Part shown: positions 46,401 to 56,606 of the stretch, in pieces
Position numbering within the stretch: position 1 is the first letter of the stretch
How the letters are laid out: the number at the start of each line of letters is the position of its first letter
Assembly: GCA_016748015.1 (NCBI GenBank)
Contig: JAAOMT010000664.1
Coordinates: 614,786-678,785 of the forward strand
DNA: 64,000 nucleotides
DNA from: Geosiphon pyriformis
Taxonomy: Eukaryota; Glomeromycota; Glomeromycetes; Archaeosporales; Geosiphonaceae
Direction of reading: 5' to 3'
Position numbers and translations under genes: made by a program
The notes under the pieces: generated by a model
What the model was told of the DNA's origin: nothing
What the model saw: the letters and a program-made list of their open reading frames with translations, nothing else
Database searches by the model: none

Positions 46401-47475
46401 TTCTTGCTAGGCTTCCGGTCAAAAGTTCTTCTTAGGATATCATAGTAGGGCCAGCAGATCAGCTTGCCATTTACAATGATTCCTTTTTTGTCAGCTTTGA
46501 TATTGTCCAATGGCTTGCCATTGCTGGTGAAGGTGGTATAAGCAAGTTCAGCAGTTTCTTCTTGTTCCTCTTGTTCTTTATTATTATCACTTTCTTTATC
46601 ATCTGATTCCTCTGATTGTTCTTCTTCCTGATTCTGTTTTGGTATTGGAGGAATTGTCCAGTGGCAATACTTAACCACAATGGGCTTCTTACTATATCTA
46701 ATAATTAGTTCACAAAGTTCATAGTTAAGTAATGCTTTGGCTTTCTTAAGCTATTCATTTCCAACAATAATAGTGTATTCCTTGGCTTCAAAAACTTCCA
46801 TGTCAGTTTCAATGCTGATGCTATTGATATGGACAGGAACAGCTTTGGCTATGCCCAGATCTTTTTTCTTGTCACCATGTACATTGGTCATTGGTCAGGT
46901 AAAAGATTCATCAATCTTTCTTCCAATTGCTTTCAAAAAGTGTTTGGCAATGACGCTAACAGATGATCTACTGTCCAGGATCAAGTCAATGAAATAGCCA
47001 GCCACTTGGGCTTTGCAAATTAATGGGGTGACATTGCTGTTGTCAGCAAGTTCAGCTTAGTGAAAGTGTTTATTGGTTTTTGGTGTTTTCTTCTTAGAAA
47101 TTAGAGATTTGTGGAGATCTTTTCTGAATTGTGGGTGGATTATTAGTTGGCCAAAGGTAATGTGTGCAGGAGTTTCTATGAGATCTTTGACAACAGAATA
47201 AAGTCTAGATTTTTGTACTATTTCTGGGGGTTCCAACTTTGAAGGATTTTTAAAGACTTTAGCCTTTGGTGGCTTATTATTATTAGCAGTTGATGTGGAT
47301 AGTTTATTTGGATCTGAAATGAAATCAACCTTGGCTTTCTTCTTCTTTCTTGTTAATTCTGAGGTGTTAATTGCTAGTTCATTCATGTCATGATCATTAT
47401 CAGTTAAGTTAAAAGCATAAAAAGAGTTTTTTTCTGGTTGGCTTGCACTCTCATCTTTTGAAGGTGCACCTACCA
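43444..47475 (-). pseudogene. pol: Element A1 pol (PR, RT, RNase H, IN)
   Basis: Entered by -1 frameshift. Protease near 46975: DLILDSRSSVSVIAKHF (Asp-Ser-Gly to Asp-Ser-Arg). RT about 46150-45300: VVVFKKGGALHFCVDYYQLN, FGLTNASPIFQCLMNKVFES, catalytic LVYLDNIMVYSKT (YLDD to YLDN). RNase H about 45250-44820 (WATSYWNKYLLGAKFLVVTD). Integrase 44560-43560: HHCC (HFEKTKTIQKTL, CDTCQRRGKSNHK), Asp in RIGIDVVGLL, second Asp lost (LLSNRRRAF), and Lys at the Glu position (LVKRFNRTLC). C-terminal NDLVLEY-type text ends at TAA 43444. Frame shifts occur near 46300 and between RNase H and IN, with stops at several Trp and Gln codons. Confidence 0.9.
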
Positions 47476-49023
47476 GTTTAAAGGCTGGTAAACTGTGGCT
47501 TCAACTAGGAGATCCTCTCCAAAGAAATTGATGTTGGCATGATTGGGTCTTTGATTGGGGGCATTGTTGTTATTGATTCTGTTGTTCTGGTTGTCATTGT
47601 TTCTAGGAACTGGAGGAGGCAAAAGAGGATTGTTGCAATCTCTGGAGAAATGTTCAGTTAATTCACATCTATAACACACAGAAGGGCCATAATTTTGCTG
47701 TCTTTGATAAGAGGGTTGCCGGGACTGATTAAAACGGTTTTCAAATCTGGGTCTTTGTGGTTGTTAGTTATCTCTGACTGCTTGGGCTAATGGTTCTAAT
47801 AGCTGAACAAGATTTGCTGTAAGTCTATCTATTAATTGTTCATTTGAATCTTGTATCTGGGCAGCAAAAAAAATAGCAGCCATTTAAAGAGTAGGAGCCA
47901 TAACAGAAGCAGGAGCAAAAACTGGAAGTGTGGATTCCAAATGCATTCTTTGGTTGTCTTCAATTCATTGGGCAAGTTCAATGGCCATGTCTATTGTAAG
48001 ATTGTTTTTTAGGGCTAAGAAAGGCCAAAAAGCATAAGATAAATTGGTTCTCAATCCTTTTGTGAAGAAATGAATCTTTTGCTCTTCTGTCTAATTTCTT
48101 CCAGAGTCTACATGCTTGATTAACTTTCTGATTGCTTTAGCATATTCAGTTACAATTTCACCAGGGCCTTGAGTTCTTTTTTCTAATTCCATGTGCCACT
48201 TGGATATCAAGATTAGAGTTCTGAACTTGTTTTTCAACTGGGTTGTGAAAAAGGTGTTGTTTTCTCCAGCATTTGCTGGCATCCATCTAATAATTTTTTG
48301 ATGGGCATTAGCATCAGTTTCCTGTGAGAACCAGGTAGCAGGAGAGCCTTGAAGGTAGCCACCAACAATTTAAAACTTGTATTCATCATCGTATTGGTTG
48401 GCTGTAGCAGCTCTCTCAAAGTCATCCAACCATTCAATTGGATCTTGGGCATCACCTCTGAATAATGGTAATGAGGTGTTGTTTCTTTGCCCTAAAGCAG
48501 TCTGTATATCTTGGAGGGCAATCAGAATGTTTTGTTGTAGAGGGTCTTGAGCCATTGGTTCAGATGTAACTGTTTGTATGAAGTGTTCTGATTCACTTGA
48601 AAAAAGATCAAAAACAGGAGTGGTTTGATAGCTTTCTTCTTCTGTTTCAAGAGAAGTTTCTGTTGATTGATGGGCAACAATCTAAATGTAGATTTAATAA
48701 TTCAGATATTCAAAATCAAGAGACTGTTGTTCAAAGGTTGCAGAATATAAAAGTTGATTAATACTGTTGTTTCTTTCTTCAAAGTCGTCTTCAAAATAAG
48801 CTTGGTCAAAGTAATAGATTGTATAAGCTGTGTAGGTTTCAGCTGAATGCTCATTCAAGAACCAGTTCCAAAAGTCTTGGAATTGTCTGCTGGATTGTTT
48901 TTTAATGGGAAAGCAAATCAAGCAGGAGGGCAAAGAATTGAGTTCAATAAAGTCTAGATTGTTTTTGTTGTGTGCTTTAAAGTGTTCTTTTAATTGTTAT
49001 GGCAGATATGAATAATCACTCAT
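47470..49023 (-). pseudogene. gag: Element A1 gag
   Basis: 517 codons in one frame from ATG 49023 (MSDYSYLP). N-terminal part: FWNWFLNEHSAETYTAYTIY. The capsid-like part starts near 48555 (MAQDPLQQNILIALQDIQTA) with DAQDPIEWLDDFERAATANQ and FRTLILISKWHMELEKRTQG. The nucleocapsid knuckle CYRCELTEHFSRDC (47676 down to 47635) is an intact CCHC. It ends VYQPLNW-stop at the frameshift site. Stops such as the TAA after YLP replace Gln codons; A2 has CAA there. Confidence 0.9.
47476..47482 (-). promoter_or_regulatory. -1 frameshift slippery heptamer TTTAAAC (A1 gag-pol)
   Basis: Gag codons CCT TTA AAC TGG TAG end at 47470. The heptamer T-TTA-AAC lies one codon before the stop, and slipping -1 gives CTG GTA GGT GCA CCT, the start of the open pol frame (LVGAPSKDES). 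AGGTGCACCT, a 10-base palindrome, follows immediately. Confidence 0.85.
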
Positions 49024-49053
49024 ATAATAGGAAACAAAGTGGATTTTGACAAT

Positions 49054-49069
49054 CTCACAGGGAGCACCA
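49054..49069 (-). other. Element A1 primer binding site
   Basis: TGGTGCTCCCTGTGAG on the minus strand, six bases after the end of the 5' LTR. A2 has TGGTGCTCTCTGTGAG. Confidence 0.78.
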
Positions 49070-49075
49070 CTTTTA

Positions 49076-49789
49076 TGTTACAGGTTGGAGTAACAAGCTA
49101 ATAGATAGCAAAGGAGAACAGGATTGTAGAGTGATGGAAATAATTAAAGAGAATCTCAACTTTAAAGAGTGAATTGAATAAGTATGGATTCAATATGTGA
49201 GATCAGTCTCATAAAATATCTCAGTCGCTATACTTTTCAAAGGTAACCGGGGAATCTGAAGGTAGAGAGATAGTTCATACTGTCAACAAATAATCACACT
49301 AGTATAATTCTATGCCTCACATCAGCACTTTTAGAATTCAATATCAAGTATCAGATGTGCTTTTCAGTCATGTTTTATTTAATAATCTTCAAATACTTCA
49401 TTTAATTGTTTTAGAAAAAGGCAGATAAACACCAACAAGAGATCTTTTATCCAAAAGATGTTTAGATACTAGGGAAAAGGAAATTAGCAATAAGAGAATG
49501 TTTGAGATGAAAGTTGTTTTATTATATTTCTTTGATTATTAGGAACATACTTTTCTACAGCTAAGAGACTCATTGCTTATATAGCTATGAAAAGTGGTCA
49601 ACAACCAGATCAATGATCAGGTCAAAATTAGGTCATTGATTAGGTCAATGATCAAGTCAATGATTAGGTCAATGGTTAAATCATTGATCAGGTCAATGAT
49701 TACTATCTAAAAATAGATTGGCTAATTATATGACATCAATGGCTAATACATATAATAACTAATAAAAACTATGAGTTTCAACCATAACA
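49076..49789 (-). repeat. Element A1 5' LTR
   Basis: A 714-bp LTR from TGTTACAGGTTGGAG to ACCATAACA. It includes about nine 12-bp repeat units (49598-49702) and a TATATAAGC box near 49578. It is collinear with the left LTR; the length difference lies partly in the repeat array. Confidence 0.92.
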
Positions 49790-49950
49790 ATATTTTAAGT
49801 AAATATATTAAATTTATAATTTATAAATAAATACTATAATTTTATTATATTATTTAAAAGTACAAATATATTTAAAAGTTTTTGTAATAAAAATTTTTAT
49901 ATAAAAAACAAAAATTTAATATTAATAGTTTTTAATATTTTATGTTTTAT
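49790..49950. other. Short AT-rich spacer
   Basis: 160 bases of A/T-only sequence starting with the ATAT target copy of A1. Nothing recognisable. Confidence 0.6.
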
Positions 49951-50688
49951 TTTTTTTTATTAATATTTTACAAATGAAACCCAAATGTTATCTAGTACAA
50001 TACATCAAACTAAGTAATCTAAACTAAGTATAAATTATGCACTTTTTACATATAATCAGTTACTCAGACTAATTAAAGCAACACTTCAAATTTATTTTAA
50101 CAGACACTGTACTATTAACACCAGAAAAAAAACAACAAGGCCTATAAAAACCAAAGCTAATACCAAGCACTTCAGTAACACTAAGTAACTTAACAACTCC
50201 AATAAAAAACAAAGATAACAGACTATGGATCTTAGACAACACCAAACTATTACTTATAATTAGGCTTTTTTTCTTCATGATTGTCTTATACTTGGCCTAA
50301 ATCATCCATATATCAGTATAATGAACCACTTCCAAATCTCAAACAAAATTTACAACATTCTTACTGGCAATTTTAATGTCATTAAAAATAGACAAGATCT
50401 CTAAAAACCAATCTTTGAACAAAAAACTCTTATACAAAATGATATAAACAATATTATCAAAAGCACACAAAGAAAGCATCTGCAAAACTTAAGATGAGAC
50501 CATAAATCAAACCTGACAAAACATTTCATTGAGACAAATAAGACCTAATTAGGTCTTTATAAACTCTAATGTTAAATGTATACACAAACAAATAGTTAGA
50601 ACTTTTTACATTTTTACAATGAAAACACAATACATTAATGTACTTTTTATCATACAAATATTTATGAACAGTAACCAGTAGATAATAG
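49951..50688 (-). pseudogene. LINE ORF2 C-terminus and 3' end (left of A2)
   Basis: Continuation of the LINE ORF2 fragment found right of A2 (58838-59240). Text after the junction: VHKYLYDKKYINVLCFHCKN, so a CxxC...C zinc-type end (LCFHCKNVKSSNYLFVY). Later GVVKLLSVTEVLGISFGFYR and PCCFFSGVNSTVSVKINLK end the protein near 50069. A 3' UTR follows to a T run at about 49955 (an A tail on the minus strand). Its tail matches that of the LINE at 59666 (GTAACTGATTATATGTAAAA against ATAACTGTTTATATATAAAA). Stops are frequent. The last four bases ATAG are A2's target copy. Confidence 0.78.
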
Positions 50689-51329
50689 TATTACAGGTTG
50701 GAGTAACAAGCTAACAGATAGCAAGAGAAAACAGGATTGTAGGGTGATGGAAATAATCAAAGGGGAATTCAACTTTAAAGAGTAAATTGAATAAGTATGG
50801 ATTCAATGTGCGAGATCAGTCTCATAAAATATCTTAGTTGCTATTCTTTTCAAAAGTAACTGGGGAATCTGAAGGTAAAGGAATAGTCCATACTGTCAAC
50901 AATTGATTACCACTGGTATAATTCTATGCTTTATGTTGGCACTCTTAGAATTCAATATCAGGTATCAACTTGTGCTTTTCAGTCATGTTTATTCAAATAA
51001 TTTTCAAAAGCTACAATTATATACGTCAGGAAAAGGCCAACAAGTAATCTTTTATCTTTAAGATGTTTAGATACTTGAAGATAAAGAAAGAAAAATTAGT
51101 GATAAGAGAAGGATTGAGATGAAAGTTGTTATTTTATTTATTCTTGATTATTCAGATGCTTGTTATTACATGTTTTTCTACAGCTAAAAGATTTATTACT
51201 TATATAGCTATCAAAAGTAGTCAATGATCAGGTCAATGATCATTTTCTAAAAATAGTGTGACTAATCATATGACATCAGTGGCTAATATATGTGATAATT
51301 AATAAAAAGTATAGATCTCAACCATAACA
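50689..51329 (-). repeat. Element A2 3' LTR
   Basis: A 641-bp LTR starting TATTACAGGTTGG (TGTTA with G to A) and ending ACCATAACA. Only two or three 12-bp units remain (51218-51242). A TATATAAG box lies near 51200. Confidence 0.9.
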
Positions 51330-52046
51330 TCATCTTCTCCAAAGAGATTGAACTCTGGTAAAATCAAGCTATTTATAGTATAATCTATTTGAAAAGTTTT
51401 ATCTAACTCAAAGCTAACTAATTTATTGAAGTCTTTTGTAGATAGGGTGTATAATACTTAAGACAAAATGAGTTTTGTATCCAAGAGACCAAATCTTTGT
51501 ATTAGAGTTTTGGCTCTTTTAGCAATAGTTAAAACTCTTGGAACATCTAATTGTATAATGCCCAAAATTTCTGCTTGTATCTTTGAAGTTGTTTTCTTCA
51601 TGAGCTTTATGTTATCTATGATTTCACCAAAACAATCATAGAGCTCTAGTTGTCTTCTATATGACAAGTTTTTGTCTATGGGTAAAATTTCTTTAATTGT
51701 TTTTCCAAGTGTGATAGAGAGTACAAGTATTGCTGCTGTTATACTTTCTAGCAAATATTTATCTATTTTGCTACCAATTTTTTTTCTTTTGGTAGTTGTT
51801 TTCTTTGGTCTAATAACAGTATGTGTTCTACTGCTAACAGTTATTGTGGTCTGTTTTCCAATAGTCAAAGTAGCATTTGGATAGTTTTTGATTCAATATT
51901 CATGAAGAGTATAGAAAGTGTTTTGAATGTTTTGATCCAGAAAATAATTGTTCATGTCAATTGAAGATACCTCTGTTTTGGGAGTGGTGCATTTATTTAT
52001 ATCTGATTTTTGCTAATCATTTGAGTTGGTATTACCACAACAGGTA
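51299..52046 (-). pseudogene. Element A2 third ORF
   Basis: Homologue of the A1 third ORF: NNYFLDQNIQNTFYTLHEY, PKKTTTKRKKIGSKIDKYLL, LMKKTTSKIQAEILGIIQLD, RFGLLDTKLIL, SLILPEFNLFGEDD, ending IYTFY-stop inside the LTR at 51299. Stops after NSND, after HEY and after KLILS are CAG/CAA or TGG transitions; the rest stays open. It opens in the -1 frame relative to pol without an ATG. Confidence 0.78.
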
Positions 52047-53731
52047 ACTAATTAGATTATTTGTAATATTTCTTAAGTTGTATGCCATGAACAGGACAAT
52101 CATTAAAGATTGTTCCAAATTGATCTTGAAGAATATAAAAATCATTGTTTAGAACTTTGTTGACTATAAAGGGGTTCTTTCTATCGGTTAGAGAATTTAT
52201 CACCATAGACATTGTCTTTGTTTGAACAGTATTCCAAAACCAAATCATTAATGCTTAAGGAAAGTGTTTTATAGGTTTTTTTTTTCTTAAGCTTTTTTTG
52301 GAACTGTTTTATCTTTTTAAAGGCAATTATCAGTGCCTCTACCAATAAGTCAAGAATGGTACCAAGTCTTCTTTGCAAAATGTCTTTGTAATTCTCTATT
52401 AAGATTTCTTCAAAAGGTATTGTCTCAATATCAGTTTCTATTGATAGTGTTGCCATTTGTCCATAGAGCAGGTAAAAAAGTTTATAACTTGTTATGTTAT
52501 AATTTACAGTTCTATAAGCAAACAAAGCTGAAGACAGTACTTTGTTTCATAAGTTTGTTTTTTCACTTGTTTTGGCTAAGGTTTCATACAGTGTTCTATT
52601 AAAATATTTTACTAGGCCATTTGTTTAGGGGTAATAAAGGGAGGAAAGTTTGTAATGTATTCCCATTTTTCTACAAAGTTCTTCAACCAGTATACTGAGA
52701 AAAGCTCTTTTTTTATCAGATAAAAGTTCTTTAGGGCAGCTATGATGACAAATAATATCTTTATAAATGAAATTAGCAATGGAAACTGCTATTTGATCTG
52801 GGGTGGCTCTTGCTTCTATCCACTTTGTAAGATAGTTAGTAGCTGTGATAATATATCTGTTGCCATTAGAAGTTACTGTTAATGGTCCAACAACATCTAT
52901 ACCAATTCTGTCAAAGGATTGGCCAACAGAGATTGGATGGATGTCTTCTTTGTGATTGGGTTTTCCTCTTCTTTGGCAGATATTACAGGTTTTGATGTAC
53001 TCAGCAATGTCTTTTCCCAAGATAGGCCAATAATAGCGAGCTAGAGTTTTTGGAATTGTTTTTGTTTTTCCAAAGTGTCTAGCTAATGGATCAATGTGCA
53101 TGTTGTAGATCACAATTTCTCTTTTTTCAAATCTTATGACTCTCTGGAGACAGTTAGGATCTTTTCTATTTCTTTTATATAATTGGTTCTAACAGATCAA
53201 ATAAAAATTTGATTGTTTATGCAAATGTTCTCTTTGCTGTCAAGTGTATTCTGGTGGGTATTGTCCTTTACCCAAAAATTCCATTAAGGCAGAGTAGTTG
53301 TCCAAGTCCATTATCGTGTTTGGTTGTAAGAGAATTACTAATAATTAGGTTGGTTTGGTTTGGGAAGTTGTATTATTACTTGGTAGTAAGTCTGGAAAGA
53401 GCGTCGGCATTTTAATGATTAGCTCCTTTACAGTGTTGAATATCATAGTTGAATTCATCCAAGTAGAGTATCCAGTGGGCTATCCATTTATGTTCTAGTC
53501 TTTTCTTGTTGTGCAGTCAAACCAAAGCTTGGTAATCTGTTATCACCAAAAACTTTACTCCCAGAAAATACTTATTCCAGTAACTGGTAGTCCAGACTAC
53601 TGCTAAGCATTCCTGCTTAGTAATTGAATAGTTCTGTTCTGCTGATGTAAGGGTTCTACTGGCATATACTATTGTATGTTCCCTGCCATCTTCATTTTTT
53701 TGTGACAGAACAGCACCAAGTCCATAACCAG
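51997..53731 (-). pseudogene. Element A2 pol, 3' part (end of RNase H, integrase)
   Basis: RNase H end (HTIVYASRTLTSAEQNYSIT, NADALSRL) down to about 53400. Integrase 53113-52060: HHCC (HIDPLARHFGKTKTI, CNICQRRGKPNHK), Asp in RIGIDVVGPL, Asp in LLSDKKRAF, then exactly 35 residues to Lys where Glu is expected (GLVKYFNRTL). It ends at TAA 51997. There is a frame shift between RNase H and IN and another near 52250. Confidence 0.88.
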
Positions 53732-54267
53732 TGTTACGGGATGGTTTTCTTGTTATATTTAATTGCTGATATCCCGTTTTAATTGCAATCAGTCTTTCGT
53801 GAGTTCCTCAGTTCTATTTGTGTGATAATGTCACTGTTACACTGAAGGCTTTCTTTTTACTGTTGTGATGTAAGTTATTCTTTAATTCTTGATTGTTGTA
53901 TGTGTTTATGTACTCTTTCTCAGAGGCTGAACTGAAATCTACCCACTGTCTGGGGTCTTCTCTGAGGCTATCCTTGCAACAACAACANNNNNNNNNNNNN
54001 NNNNNNNCCCAATATTAAAACTACTGTATATATACATGTTTGTAGTTCTACAAGAAAATACTTTCTTTTTGATATTTCAACCTGGTGTTTGCTGCTATCA
54101 CCAGTTGGTGTTGGCTGCTATTGTGAACTGGTACTTGTCACTATCGCGAGATGGTGTTTGCTACTATGTTAATCATTACCTTTCTAAGATTATTACTGTG
54201 CTATATTATGATTGAATAGTTTGTATTATTTTTATGATTCTTTTTGCTAAATTCTTAAACCATAACA
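53732..54267. mobile_element. Solo LTR H (or gapped element) inside A2
   Basis: Begins TGTTACGGGATGG, ends ACCATAACA, and is flanked by CCAG on both sides (53728-53731 and 54268-54271). Removing it and one CCAG restores the A2 RNase H frame across AACCAG-ATACATTAG, as in A1. As assembled it is 536 bp including 20 N, so a solo LTR is the simplest reading. Because the gap lies inside it, a longer element could be collapsed here. The right half repeats CTGGTGTTTGCTGCTATCAC-like units. Confidence 0.8.
53988..54007. other. Assembly gap (20 N)
   Basis: Twenty N within H. The round number suggests a scaffold join rather than a measured gap. Confidence 0.98.
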
Positions 54268-56606
54268 CCAGATACATTAGTATGAAGAATAAAAGGTTGA
54301 TCCAGATCAGGTTGCTTCAGAATTGGTTCAGTGATTAGTTTTTCTTTGAGGGTTTCAAATGCTTTCTGCTGATGTGTGCCTCAATGGTAGTTGACATTTT
54401 TCCTGAGTAGCTGATTGAGTGGAGAGGCAATTTTGGAGAAATTCTTAACAAATTTGTGATAATAGGAGGCCAAACCAAGGAAAGAACATAACTCATAAAC
54501 ATTCATTGGTTGTCTTATGTTCTGAACTTTTTTTACTTTGGCTGGATCAGGAAAAATTCCATTTTTTGTAATAAGATGGCCAAGGAATTGGGTGGATTGT
54601 CTTCCAAAGAAAGATTTAATCGGGTTGATCTTGAGACCTGCATTTCTAAGAAGATCAAAAATCTTTTGCAAATGTTTAAGGTGTTCATCTCAGGTTTTTG
54701 AATACACCATTATATTGTCCAGATAGACCAGAACAAAGTTTTCTTTTACTGATTCAAATACTTTATCCATTAAGCATTGAAAGGTGAGAGGGGCATTGGT
54801 GAAACCAAAAGACATAACTGTGAATTCATAGGTGCCATACTTGGTGATAAAAGCAGTTTTCTTCTGGCTTTCTAGATCCATCTCTACTTGCCAGAATCCA
54901 GCAGTTAGATCAATAATTAAAAAGAAAGCAGTATTTTTGAATTGGTTCAGCATTGTATCAATCTTGGCAAGTAGGTACATGTCTCTTTCAGTGATGGCAT
55001 TTAATTGGCAGTAGTCAACACAGAAGCATAGGGTTCCACCTTTCTTGAATACTATTACAACTGGGAAAGCCCATTCACTCTTGGTTTCTTGTATGAATCC
55101 AAGTTCTTTTATCCAGTTTATTTCTTTCTTGATGAACTCATCATTTCGGTGATTGGATTGGTAAGGCTTCAAATGGATAGGATGAGTTTTTCTGGTGGTG
55201 ATAGTGTGTTGTATCACATGGGTTTGTCCTGAGGTATTACCTTCTTTTAAGATAACTGGGCTGTTTCTTGCCAACAGATTTTCAATGTCTATCTTTCTTT
55301 TTTCTGGGAAGAGTTCTCTTTGTTTTACTACTAATTATTGGATCTCAGGTGGTTCATTCTCAAAGAACTTCTGTATTTCTTTTAATTTATTTCTTGGTAT
55401 TAGGCTAATTGATTTCCAATCTTTGTAATAGATCAGGCATGATTTGCATTCATCACTTGAAGAATACAAAGGTTTATTGCACCAGTACTGAGCACAAGAG
55501 CCATGCCACTAATAACTGTATTTGGTTTTCTTGCCAGGCTTTTGGTCAAAAGTTCTTCTTAGAATATCATAGTAGGGCCAGCAAATCAGCTTGCTATTTA
55601 CAATGATTCCCTTTCTATCAGCTTTAACATTGTCTAGTGGCTTGCCATTGCTGGTAAAGGTGGTGTAAGCAAGTTCAGCAGTTTCTTTTTGTTCTTCTTA
55701 TTCATTTTCTTCATCACTCTCTTCATCATCTGATTTCTTTGATTGCTTATCTTCTTGATTTTGTTTGGTTGCTGGAGGAGTTGTCCAATGGCGACATTTA
55801 ACCACAATAGATTTTTTACCACATCTTATGGTTAGCTCACAAAGTTCATAGTTGAGTAAAACTTTTGCTTTCTTGAGCCACTCATTGCCAACAATGATGG
55901 TGTATTCTTTAGCTTCAGAAACTTCTATGTCAGTTTCAATACTGATGCCATTGATGTGAACAGGAATAGCTTTGGCAATACCCAGATCTTTTTTCTTGTT
56001 ACCATATATGTTGGTCATTGGTCAGGTGGAAGACTCATCAATTTTTCTGCCAATTGCTTCAAGAAAGTGTTTGGCAATTACACTAACAGATGATTCACTG
56101 TCTAGAATCAAGTCAATGAAGTAACCAGCAACTTGTGCTTTGCAAATTAGAGGAGTGACATTGCTGTTGTCAGCAAGTTCAGCTTGGCGAGAGCGTTTAT
56201 TGGTCTTTGGTGTTTTTTTCTTGAGGATTAGAGATTTGTGGAAATCTTTTCTGAACTGTGGATGGGTCATTAACTGGCCAAAGGTAATGTGTGCTGGGGT
56301 TTTCATGAAATCTTTGACAACAGAATAGGGTCCAGATTTTTGTACAATTTCTGGGGGTTCCAACTTTGGAGGGTTTTTAAAAACTTTGGCTTTTGGTGGC
56401 TTATTGTTATTAGCAGTGGAAGTTGAGACTTTGTTGGGATCTAGAACGAAATCAACCTTGGTTTTTTTCTTTTTTCTGGTTGATTCAGAAGTGTTGATTG
56501 CTAATTCATCCATGTCATGGTTATCATTAGTTAAGTTAAAAGCAAAAAAGAGGTTTTCTTTTGGTTGGCTTGCACTCTCACTCTTTGGAGGTGTGCCTAC
56601 TAGTTT
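54268..56606 (-). pseudogene. Element A2 pol, 5' part (PR, RT)
   Basis: Entered from gag by -1 shift (LVGTPPKSES). Protease: YFIDLILDSESSVSVIAKHF (Asp-Ser-Gly to Asp-Ser-Glu), then AKEYTIIVGNEWLKKAKVL. RT 55274-54381: EWAFPVVIVFKKGGTLCFCV, EMDLESQKKTAFITKYGTYE, catalytic LVYLDNIMVYSKT (YLDN), then GLKINPIKSFFGRQSTQFLG. One frame holds from 56513 to 54381, with stops only at Trp, Gln or Glu-type codons. Confidence 0.9.

Larger units (their letters stand above)
42034..49789 (-). mobile_element. Element A1: Ty3/gypsy of family A
   Basis: A 7756-bp element flanked by the 4-bp duplication ATAT (42030-42033 and 49790-49793). Order on the minus strand: 5' LTR, PBS, gag (-1 frameshift) pol, overlapping third ORF, polypurine tract, 3' LTR. 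It has few indels and limited AT shift, so it is one of the younger copies, but stops and lost catalytic residues leave it defective. Confidence 0.94.
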
